Part shown: positions 33,680 to 41,081 of the stretch, one piece after another
Numbering within the stretch: position 1 is the first letter of the stretch
How the letters are laid out: each line of letters starts with the position of its first letter
NCBI GenBank assembly: GCA_002270465.1
Contig: NQOF01000003.1
Location: 496,001-560,000 of the forward strand
Source: Blautia hominis
Lineage (GTDB): Bacteria; Bacillota; Clostridia; Lachnospirales; Lachnospiraceae
Length of the DNA stretch: 64,000 bases
Direction of reading: 5' to 3'
The notes under the pieces: model-generated
Databases searched by the model: none
What the model saw: the letters and a program-made list of their open reading frames with translations, nothing else
Told to the model about the DNA's origin: nothing
Made by a program: the position numbers and the translations under genes

Positions 33680-35680
33680 TCATTTTTCTTTTTTCAACAC
33701 ATGGATCATATCCGATAATTCCCGCTCATCACATCCAAAAGGAACCGTAAGCGTATTTCCTTCTTCCTTATAAAGCGAAACCGTTTCCAGCGCATGTGGA
33801 TTCCCAGCCCAGGCGCGTCTTGCCACGCCGCACATAACATCATAATTTACAGCCCGGCAGATAATCTCATCCACCTCCGACGAGCCATCCAGGAGCAGCC
33901 CGTAGCCACAGCTTTGTGAGTTGCCGATTCCTGTTCCGCCGCCGTTGTGTATGGTCATCATGGTCATGCCCATAGCGGCATCCCCGCCGTAAACCAGTGC
34001 GGACATATCAGCAGTTATGTTGCTCCCGTCATGGATATTGGAAGTTTCTCTTGAAGGTGCATCCACACCGCCTGTATCCATGTGGTCACGGCCCATCATG
34101 ATAGGGCCGGTTTTGCCTTCCCGCACCAGACGGTTGAAGGCAAGGGCGATTTTCTTCCTGGTCTCCCCGTCCTGATAAAGTATCCTGGCCTGTGTACCCA
34201 TAACAAGATGGTTTTCTCCTGCATGTTTGATCCACAGATAATTGTCGTAATCCTGGAACCTTCGGTCTTTGTCAATACAGTCCATTGCGGTCTGGTCTGT
34301 CAGTGCCAGATCCTCCGGCTTTCCGCTCAGTACAACCCAACGGAATGGCCCGTAACCATAGTCAAAAAGAGTAGGACCCATGAACTCTTCCACAAAAGAT
34401 TTATAGATAAATCCGTCCAGATCGTTTTCTCCGTTCCTGCACACGTCCTTGATCCCAATATCATACATAGTGGTCGTCAGGCTGTTTCCATAGTCAAAGA
34501 AATAAGTGCCTCTGGAACGCAGGATCTCGATCAATTCATGATGCCGGAACAAAGTTTTCTTTACCTTTTCCTCAAATAATTCCTTATTCTCAGCAAGCAT
34601 TTTTGTCCGTTCCTCAAATGTCATTCCCTGAGGACAGTATCCCCCGTCAAATGCCACGTGACAGGACGTCTGGTCTGTGAGCAGATCAATATCCTGCTCC
34701 GTTTCCACAGCATATTCCAGCAGATCCACAATATTTCCATGGAACCCAATGGAAATAGGCTCCCCCCTCTGCTGGTATTCTCTTGCCAGTACAAACGCTT
34801 CTCTGGGTGTATGCACCATAGCCTTGATCCAGCCAAGACGCATACGCAGCTCTATTTTAGAGGCATCCACCTCCGCGATGATCCCCACACCCTGGCACAG
34901 TTCGATTGCCTTGCCCTGTGCCCCGCTCATCCCTCCAAGACCGGCAGAGACGAGGAGATTTCCCCTGAGAACTTCCTCACTGCTTTTGTGGAGGATCTGC
35001 CTTGCTGCTGCCAGAAATGTGGAATATGTGCCGTGCACGATTCCCTGGGACCCGATATAAAACCATCCTCCTGCCGTGAATTGTCCGTAATTGGTAACCC
35101 CAAGGGCAGCGCACCGGTTCCATTGTTCCAAGTTGTTATATTTCCCCACCATGAGACCGTTGGCCAGTATGACTCTGGGACAGGAACGGGCCGATTTGAA
35201 TAGGCCCACCGGATGACCGGAACTGACCACAAGCGTCTGATCCTCTGTGATCTGCTCCAGGTATTTTTTTATGAGCCGGTACTGCATCCAGTTCTGGCAT
35301 ACCTGTCCGGTTTCCCCGTAGGTGACCAGTTCGTAGGGATATAGCGCCACATCAAAGTTCAGGTTGTTGTCTATCATAACCTGAATGGCTTTTCCGGCCA
35401 GGCATTTTCCCTTGTATTCATCTACCGGTTTTCCATAGATTGCTCCGTGAGGCCGGAAACGATAGCCGTAGATCCGGCCATGTTCCATGAGTTCCTGATA
35501 GAACTCCGGAATGATCTCCCGGTGATATTTAGGAGGAATGTAGCGCAGGGCATTTTTAACAGCCAGTTTGATATCAGCTTCGCCAAGCGCTGCCTCCCGC
35601 TTCGGAGCCCGGCGCACTGCCGGGTCGAAGGAGTCGGGAGTGGGCAGGGGCCCCTCCCATGCATATAAAATAGTGTCCAT
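33680..35680 (-). CDS. hutU: Urocanate hydratase (urocanase)
   Basis: 666 residues, cytoplasmic. Hydrates urocanate to imidazolone propionate using tightly bound NAD, second step of histidine breakdown. The chain matches the long urocanase form of some Firmicutes and Bacteroidetes (about 670 residues against about 555 in Pseudomonas). Visible: TYGETGQVCQNWMQYRLIKKYLE, VVSSGHPVGLFKS, VSAGLGGMSGAQGKA (NAD-binding Gly loop), and near the end MGRDHMDTGGVDAPSRETSNIHDGSNITADM and IHNGGGTGIGNSQSCGYGLLLDGS. The start is ATG 35680, with AAGGAAGG 7 bases before it; a frame open to 35788 only overlaps the previous gene. Last gene of the minus-strand operon. Confidence 0.95.
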   Translation of the reverse strand: MDTILYAWEGPLPTPDSFDPAVRRAPKREAALGEADIKLAVKNALRYIPPKYHREIIPEFYQELMEHGRIYGYRFRPHGAIYGKPVDEYKGKCLAGKAIQVMIDNNLNFDVALYPYELVTYGETGQVCQNWMQYRLIKKYLEQITEDQTLVVSSGHPVGLFKSARSCPRVILANGLMVGKYNNLEQWNRCAALGVTNYGQFTAGGWFYIGSQGIVHGTYSTFLAAARQILHKSSEEVLRGNLLVSAGLGGMSGAQGKAIELCQGVGIIAEVDASKIELRMRLGWIKAMVHTPREAFVLAREYQQRGEPISIGFHGNIVDLLEYAVETEQDIDLLTDQTSCHVAFDGGYCPQGMTFEERTKMLAENKELFEEKVKKTLFRHHELIEILRSRGTYFFDYGNSLTTTMYDIGIKDVCRNGENDLDGFIYKSFVEEFMGPTLFDYGYGPFRWVVLSGKPEDLALTDQTAMDCIDKDRRFQDYDNYLWIKHAGENHLVMGTQARILYQDGETRKKIALAFNRLVREGKTGPIMMGRDHMDTGGVDAPSRETSNIHDGSNITADMSALVYGGDAAMGMTMMTIHNGGGTGIGNSQSCGYGLLLDGSSEVDEIICRAVNYDVMCGVARRAWAGNPHALETVSLYKEEGNTLTVPFGCDERELSDMIHVLKKEK

Positions 35681-35699
35681 ATAGTATCCTTCCTTGCCT

Positions 35700-37709
35700 T
35701 TACAGACTGCGCGCCAGTTCGTAGGCATCCCAGACTGCGTACATGATGTTCCGCACTCTCCGGGCATCCCCCAGCAGGTATATCTCATTTTCCTCCAGAC
35801 TTAACTGTTCATAAAGTGCGTTGTTGGAGGTATATCCAATGGCACAGACAAAGGTGTCAGCTTCCAAAGTGTGTTCTTCCCCGTCCTTTGTATAAGTGAC
35901 AGTCCTGTCTTCAATGCATTTGACGCCTGCGCCTGCTATCTGCTGCACATGATGGAACTTCAGCAGATCTTTCAGCATGATCTTATTCATATGAGGCACC
36001 GGAGCGCCGGCGGATAATATTTCCGGCAGGGCTTCCAGTATGGTGACTTGTCTGTTGTTTTTAGCAAGGTCAAGAGCAAGTTCACAGCCTACCAGCCCGC
36101 CCCCGATGATAACCGTATGATCGCCGGGAGTGATCTCACCGGAAAAGATGCGTTCTGCAGGGTACATATCATGGTTTCCGGGCAGACGCAGGGTCCGCGG
36201 AGTGGAACCGGTGGCTACAATGACCGTGTTGTGGGGATAGGATTTCAGGGTATCTGCTGTCGCAGCGGTATTGTAATGGATCTCTACACCCAAATCTTCC
36301 AGTGTTCTTTGATACCAGTCAACCAGTTTCAGATCATCGTGTTTGAAGGACGGTGCCCCGGCCAGATGAAGGGAACCGCCGGGACGGCTGCTCTTTTCCA
36401 GGATGACAGGTAAATGTCCTCTGAGTTTCAGAACTCTTGCTGCCTCCATTCCTGCCACGCCTGCCCCGATAATGAGAACTTTTTTCTTTACATATGCAGG
36501 CTGCAGATAATAGGAGGTTTCTCTTCCGCAGGAGGGATTTACGGCACAGGAAACAGGCTTTGCAGTGATCAGCCGGTTCATGCAGCCCTCATGGCACCCA
36601 AGGCAGGGACGTACGAATTCAAATCTGCCGCTCCTTATTTTATTTACTGTGTCAGGGTCTGCAAGAAGGCTTCTGCCAAGTGCGATCAGGTCGGTTTTTC
36701 CGTCCCGCAGGGCATCGGAGGCCAAATCCGGATCTTCCATGCGCCCGGCAACCAGGATTGGTACATCCATTTCTTTTTTCAGGATTTCACCAAAGGGTAT
36801 GTTCATGCCTTTTTCAAAATACATGGGCGGATGGGACCAGTACCAGGAATCATAGGTTCCGGCGTCCACATCCAATGCGTCATAACCTGCTTTTACCAGG
36901 ATTTTGGCAGATTCAATGCCTTCCGGGATATCACGGCCCAGTTCTTCAAAGTCTTCTCCGGGAAGGCCGCCCTGGCGCATACCTTTTATGTAGGATTTTA
37001 AACTGTAGCGGAGGATGACCGGAAACTGTTCTCCGCATTTTTTCTTTATATTCTGCACTACTTCGCAGGCAAAACGCAGGCGGTTTTCCAGACAGCCGCC
37101 GTATTCATCTGTCCGTTTGTTAAAGAGGGGCAGGGCAAACTGATCCAGAAGATATCCTTCGTGGACCGCATGGATCTCTATTCCGTCAAAACCGGCCTGC
37201 TGGCAGATCTTTGCCGTATCTCCGCAGCGCTCCACGATCCTGTGGATCTCGTCCACAGTCAGTTCTCTGCACATAAGTGTTTCATCCCAGTAACTGCTCA
37301 CCGGGGAGGGCGCTATTGGCGGCTGCCCGCAGAGCAGATGGGGTTTCAGTACACGGCCGAATCCTGCAGTGAGCTGGGTAAATATTTTAGACCCATAGGC
37401 ATGGACACGCTCACACATTTCCGCTGTGTTCATAATAAAGGTAGATGGATTATCTGTTGGACAGGGCATGGTTCCGTCCACTGCTTTTTCGATATCATTT
37501 TCCGCATAAATGGTGCCGGTGATGATGAGGCCAACCCCGCCTTTGGCCCTTGCCACATAGTATTCAATGCCCCGTTCATTGAAGGTGTTTTCCGCGGTGA
37601 CCATTCCGCCGGTACCCATAGCGGCCATCACATATCTGTTTTTCAGGGTACAGCCTGCAAGCTGGTAAGGTTCAAATAAAATCTTATGGTTATCTTTCAT
37701 GGTTTTCAC
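35700..37709 (-). CDS. 2-Enoate reductase-like FMN/FAD/4Fe-4S oxidoreductase in the hut operon
   Basis: 669 residues, the length of clostridial 2-enoate reductases and 2,4-dienoyl-CoA reductases. Order: FMN-binding TIM barrel of the old yellow enzyme family (1-360), a 4Fe-4S site (C369, C372, C376, C388 in CLGCHEGC and PVSCAV), FAD domain (VLIIGAGVAGMEAARVL, about 411-427) and an NAD(P)H domain (HTVIIGGGLVGCELALDLAKNN). Such enzymes pass electrons from NADH to the C=C bond of an unsaturated acid or thioester. Located between the transporter and hutU (19-base gap), so urocanate, an imidazole acrylate, is an attractive substrate, giving imidazole propionate. This is inference: the known urocanate reductase UrdA is a different flavoprotein family. 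Confidence 0.85.
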   Translation of the reverse strand: MKTMKDNHKILFEPYQLAGCTLKNRYVMAAMGTGGMVTAENTFNERGIEYYVARAKGGVGLIITGTIYAENDIEKAVDGTMPCPTDNPSTFIMNTAEMCERVHAYGSKIFTQLTAGFGRVLKPHLLCGQPPIAPSPVSSYWDETLMCRELTVDEIHRIVERCGDTAKICQQAGFDGIEIHAVHEGYLLDQFALPLFNKRTDEYGGCLENRLRFACEVVQNIKKKCGEQFPVILRYSLKSYIKGMRQGGLPGEDFEELGRDIPEGIESAKILVKAGYDALDVDAGTYDSWYWSHPPMYFEKGMNIPFGEILKKEMDVPILVAGRMEDPDLASDALRDGKTDLIALGRSLLADPDTVNKIRSGRFEFVRPCLGCHEGCMNRLITAKPVSCAVNPSCGRETSYYLQPAYVKKKVLIIGAGVAGMEAARVLKLRGHLPVILEKSSRPGGSLHLAGAPSFKHDDLKLVDWYQRTLEDLGVEIHYNTAATADTLKSYPHNTVIVATGSTPRTLRLPGNHDMYPAERIFSGEITPGDHTVIIGGGLVGCELALDLAKNNRQVTILEALPEILSAGAPVPHMNKIMLKDLLKFHHVQQIAGAGVKCIEDRTVTYTKDGEEHTLEADTFVCAIGYTSNNALYEQLSLEENEIYLLGDARRVRNIMYAVWDAYELARSL

Positions 37710-37742
37710 ACTCCGAATCTGTTTTTTGCCGGCATGATGCGA

Positions 37743-39089
37743 TCACACCAGTATTTTAGCCATCAGCGCTACCATCGGAATCAGGATAATGGTACGGATG
37801 AAAAAGATTTTTACCAGGTCGCCGAAGCCCACAGGAATATCAGATTCCAGCATGGCATTGGCACTTTCCGTGAAGAATATGATCTGTGATGTGGACAGTA
37901 CAACTACGAAAAATGCACTGGCCGCAGCCACAGCTTTGCCTTTGATCAAGGTAGCCGGTATGGATAGGGCAAAGATTCCCACAATAGAGGAGGCAGCGAT
38001 CTGCTGTGCGTCCTGCAGGCCTAAAAGGCTTAAGATCGGAGCCATGGGAATGGCGATCCATTTGGCAATGGGCGTATAATTAAAAATTAAAAGGCAGATG
38101 ACGGAAAGAGATACAATAAATGCATTTACTTTGATGCCGAACATAAAAGAAGATTTTAACTGTTCTAAAAATACAGTAAATTTCGTTCCGGATGATTTTT
38201 CCAGGGCGTCCCGGTATGCTGCCGGAAATGTTTTGCTGCTGTAGTGTTCCGGTTTTCTCTGGGTCTCTGTCTGTGCAGTGCCGTCAATGTAGGTGTCCGG
38301 TTTTTTGGACAGAGGAGGGATACGGATCATAATGGCAGCCAGTACAAATACACAGATGAATGCCGCCAGAACCACCTCACTGTAGAGGTTTTCTATTCCG
38401 GCTATGGAAGACAGGAAGGCAAATCCGCCCAGGCTGGCAATACTGAAGTTGGTGGTGATGGAACTGGCTTCTCTTGCTGTGTATACTTTTTTCTGGTACA
38501 GATCATTGGTGATCATAACGCCGGCGGCGGGAGCTGCCACAAAGGAAGAGATGGCATCCACAGCGGATTTACCGGGCACCCTGTACACACGGCGCATAAT
38601 AGGCTCAAGCAGTTTGCCCAGGAATTCCAGAAAACCGAATTCTGTGATAAAGGCTACCAGAGTTCCGGCTACCATAATGGCAAAGAAAGAGTCCGCGGCT
38701 ATACTTAAAGAGGTTTCACCGATCTCCGGGTCGATGATAGCGGCAGGTCCCACCTGGAAAATGGCCATAACACTGAATATGGCTGCTGTGCCATAGGTAA
38801 AATAGGAAAACAGATTGTCTTTTTGATAGGTGCTTTTCAGGATCCCGGGCACATTTTTTCCGTATTTTACATAGATGCTGGCTGCCAGCACTGCCAGGCA
38901 GGAAATCATAACAAAAATGTACTGGGCCTTAGGCCCCAGGGCGTTTTGAATGATATCCATGATATGTACCATAGGTACTTTTTTGTTTCCGTTATAAGGA
39001 ATGGTAACAAAGAAAAGGAAAACGCCGATTATGCTGCAGATGAAAAAACGTATTTTGACACTTGAATTATATGCTGTCTTATTTTCCAT
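37743..39089 (-). CDS. YjiH-family membrane transporter of the hut operon
   Basis: 448 residues, about ten membrane helices, with two nucleoside-recognition (Gate) domains: the first around FAIMVAGTLVAFITEFGFLEFLGKLLEPIMRRVYRVPGKSAVDAISSFVAAPAAGVMITNDLYQKK, the second around IASSIVGIFALSIPATLIKG. YjiH proteins are found beside histidine-degradation genes in other Firmicutes; import of histidine or movement of urocanate or imidazole propionate is the likely job, not proven. AAGGAG precedes ATG 39089. Gaps of 19 bases to hutH and 33 to the flavoprotein gene place it in the same transcript. Confidence 0.85.
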   Translation of the reverse strand: MENKTAYNSSVKIRFFICSIIGVFLFFVTIPYNGNKKVPMVHIMDIIQNALGPKAQYIFVMISCLAVLAASIYVKYGKNVPGILKSTYQKDNLFSYFTYGTAAIFSVMAIFQVGPAAIIDPEIGETSLSIAADSFFAIMVAGTLVAFITEFGFLEFLGKLLEPIMRRVYRVPGKSAVDAISSFVAAPAAGVMITNDLYQKKVYTAREASSITTNFSIASLGGFAFLSSIAGIENLYSEVVLAAFICVFVLAAIMIRIPPLSKKPDTYIDGTAQTETQRKPEHYSSKTFPAAYRDALEKSSGTKFTVFLEQLKSSFMFGIKVNAFIVSLSVICLLIFNYTPIAKWIAIPMAPILSLLGLQDAQQIAASSIVGIFALSIPATLIKGKAVAAASAFFVVVLSTSQIIFFTESANAMLESDIPVGFGDLVKIFFIRTIILIPMVALMAKILV

Positions 39090-39108
39090 AATTAAACTCC
39101 TTTATTCT

Positions 39109-40659
39109 TTAAAAGGTGATCGGGCCGCAGGCGGTCTCCACTGCCTCGATCAGGCTGTCATCAGCAAGCAGTTCCTCACAGGCATTGATCTCAGGGTAAA
39201 GCTCCCGGTCTTTGTCATAGAAGGGGATTTTGCTCCGCACCGTGTCATAAGCTGCTTTTGTTCCCTTTCCGAGCACTCCTTTTTTGCCTGCATCGGACCG
39301 GCTTCTCAAATCAATAGCTTGGCAGGCACAGAGGATTTCCATAGCCAGCACACGGCGGACATTATCCGCAATATCCCGGGCTGTCCGGGCAGAAATGGTA
39401 CCCATGGATACATGATCTTCCTGGTTGGCGGAGGAGGGGATGCTGTCCACACAGGCCGGGTGTGCCAGGATCTTATTCTCAGAAACCAGGGCAGCAGCAC
39501 AATACTGCACGATCATATAGCCGGAATTCAGCCCGCCGCCTTCCACCAAAAATGCGGGAAGTCCGTAGTTGAGAGCCGGGTTCACCAGGCGTTCAATGCG
39601 GCGTTCAGCCACATCAGCAAGTTCAGCTACTGCAATCCCGAGAAAATCAAAGGTGAGGGCCATAGGCTGTCCGTGGAAGTTTCCGCCGGAGATGACTTCC
39701 TGGGTCTGTGGGAAAATGATGGGGTTGTCTGTGACTGAATTCATTTCCACTTCGATCTGTTCCATGATGTAATTCAGGGCATTTTTGGAAGCACCGTGTA
39801 TCTGGGGCAGACAGCGGAGGGTATAAGGATCCTGAACGCGCAGCTCGCCCTGTTCGGTAGTCATTTTGCTTCCTTCCAGAAGTTCGTTTAAAATGCGGGC
39901 TGTGTCAATCTGTCCTTTGTGAGGACGGGTGAGGTGGACCTGCGGTTTCAGGGCTGTGGTGATGCCGTTCAGAGCTTCAAAGGTGAGGGCTGCTGCAATG
40001 TCCCCGTATTTTATCAGCCGGATGGCGTCGTATACGGTGAGCGCACCCACTGCGGTCATAACCTGTGTACCGTTGATAAGCGCGATTCCTTCTTTTTCAT
40101 GGAGATCAATAACAGGGATCCCTGCCTTTTCCATTGCCTCCCTGCCCGGATAAATATGCCCCTCGTATTCGGCAAGTCCCATACCCATCATAGGAAGGAC
40201 CATATGGGAAAGGGGAGCCAGATCACCGCTGGCGCCCAGAGAGCCTTTCTGCGGGATGACGGGATGCAGGTGTTTGTTCAGCATGGCTGCCAGGGTTTCC
40301 ACGGTCTCAGGGCGCGCACCGGAAAAGCCTTTCGCCAGATTGTTCAGACGCAGCAGAATGATACCGCGGACCACTTCTGTGGGAAATGCTTCACCGGCGC
40401 CTACGGCATGGGTCATAATGACATTTTTCTGAAGCTGCACACAGTCTTCTTTGGATATGACCACATCACTGAATTTGCCGAAACCGGTGGTAACGCCATA
40501 TACGACCTCCTCACGTTCTACAAAATCGTCAATGATCTTTCTGGAAGCACGGATGCGCTCCATGGCCTCTTTGTCCAGTTCTACGGGAGCATGAAAACGG
40601 CAGACTGCTGCCAATTCATCCAAGGTTAAGGTCTCGCCTGTAATGATTACGGTTTGCAT
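39109..40659 (-). CDS. hutH: Histidine ammonia-lyase
   Basis: 516 residues, cytoplasmic. Removes ammonia from L-histidine to give trans-urocanate. The self-forming MIO cofactor tripeptide Ala143-Ser144-Gly145 is seen in GSLGASGDLAPLSHM; the catalytic Tyr lies in VVYGVTTGFGKFSDV, and SGGNFHGQPMA and the QEDHVSMG motif are intact. AGGAGG precedes ATG 40659. First gene of the minus-strand operon hutH-yjiH-enoate reductase-hutU. No hutI, hutG or formiminotransferase gene is in the window, so the path to glutamate is not shown to be complete. Confidence 0.96.
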   Translation of the reverse strand: MQTVIITGETLTLDELAAVCRFHAPVELDKEAMERIRASRKIIDDFVEREEVVYGVTTGFGKFSDVVISKEDCVQLQKNVIMTHAVGAGEAFPTEVVRGIILLRLNNLAKGFSGARPETVETLAAMLNKHLHPVIPQKGSLGASGDLAPLSHMVLPMMGMGLAEYEGHIYPGREAMEKAGIPVIDLHEKEGIALINGTQVMTAVGALTVYDAIRLIKYGDIAAALTFEALNGITTALKPQVHLTRPHKGQIDTARILNELLEGSKMTTEQGELRVQDPYTLRCLPQIHGASKNALNYIMEQIEVEMNSVTDNPIIFPQTQEVISGGNFHGQPMALTFDFLGIAVAELADVAERRIERLVNPALNYGLPAFLVEGGGLNSGYMIVQYCAAALVSENKILAHPACVDSIPSSANQEDHVSMGTISARTARDIADNVRRVLAMEILCACQAIDLRSRSDAGKKGVLGKGTKAAYDTVRSKIPFYDKDRELYPEINACEELLADDSLIEAVETACGPITF

Positions 40660-40706
40660 AAAAAATCCTCCTCTTTTTATATAGTTTCTTCATATATGCT
40701 TTCTTT

Positions 40707-40840
40707 GTAACGATTCAGCAGGACTGCGCATCCACTGCGCTGACCGTAAGAAAGTGTACCACGGCCAAGCAAAAATCCCATCGCCACAGGCGATTCTGCA
40801 TGGATTTTTGCCTGTAACTGTGAGGGTACTGAACAGTTAC
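40707..40840. repeat. Inverted-repeat element, type A copy 1
   Basis: 134 bp from GTAACGATTCAGCAG to TACTGAACAGTTAC (imperfect 14-bp terminal repeats). The interior pairs strongly: CAAAAATCC with GGATTTTTG around ATCGCC/GGCGAT. Nearly identical to the copy at 47503-47636. It lies upstream of hutH, within its 5' region. The remaining 240 bases to the BTAD gene hold a TTGACA box (40891-40896), an AGGAGG site with a seven-codon frame near 40944, and the promoter listed next. Confidence 0.85.
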
Positions 40841-40971
40841 CTTTCTTTTTATTATAGACTGCTTCTGTCAGTTTATCGTCACTTTTCGACTTGACATTAT
40901 GCACAAATTAAAGTTTTAACAAGAAAAAGTAAAAAGGGAGGAGATGTTTAGGATGACGATTGCATGATTCC

Positions 40972-41000
40972 TTTACGGAATGAGAAAATTCAGATATAAT
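40972..41000 (+). promoter_or_regulatory. Candidate promoter of the BTAD regulator gene
   Basis: -35 TTTACG (40972-40977) and perfect -10 TATAAT (40995-41000) with 17-base spacing, about 75 bases before the start codon. Confidence 0.6.
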
Positions 41001-41081
41001 GTAAGGCAGATATCTAAATGCGAAAAAATTAACAAAGTTTATGGGGCATGAATTTTATCAGTAAAGGGGAAAGACGGAGAG

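Noticed and set aside
35681-35788. Longer urocanase start at 35788
   Set aside because: Would overlap the upstream gene by 89 bases; ATG 35680 has a good ribosome site and matches the start of long urocanases.
35700-37709. UrdA-type urocanate reductase
   Set aside because: Domain order is old-yellow-enzyme barrel, 4Fe-4S, FAD/NAD, not the FMN-binding plus fumarate-reductase-like FAD domain of UrdA.
39001-40629. Plus-strand frames of 236-245 codons across hutH
   Set aside because: Antisense to a gene with an intact MIO motif; composition is Cys/His/Gly-rich as usual for such shadows.
40934-40967. Leader peptide MFRMTIA with AGGAGG site before the BTAD gene
   Set aside because: Only seven codons and upstream of the better promoter at 40972-41000; no attenuator hairpin follows.
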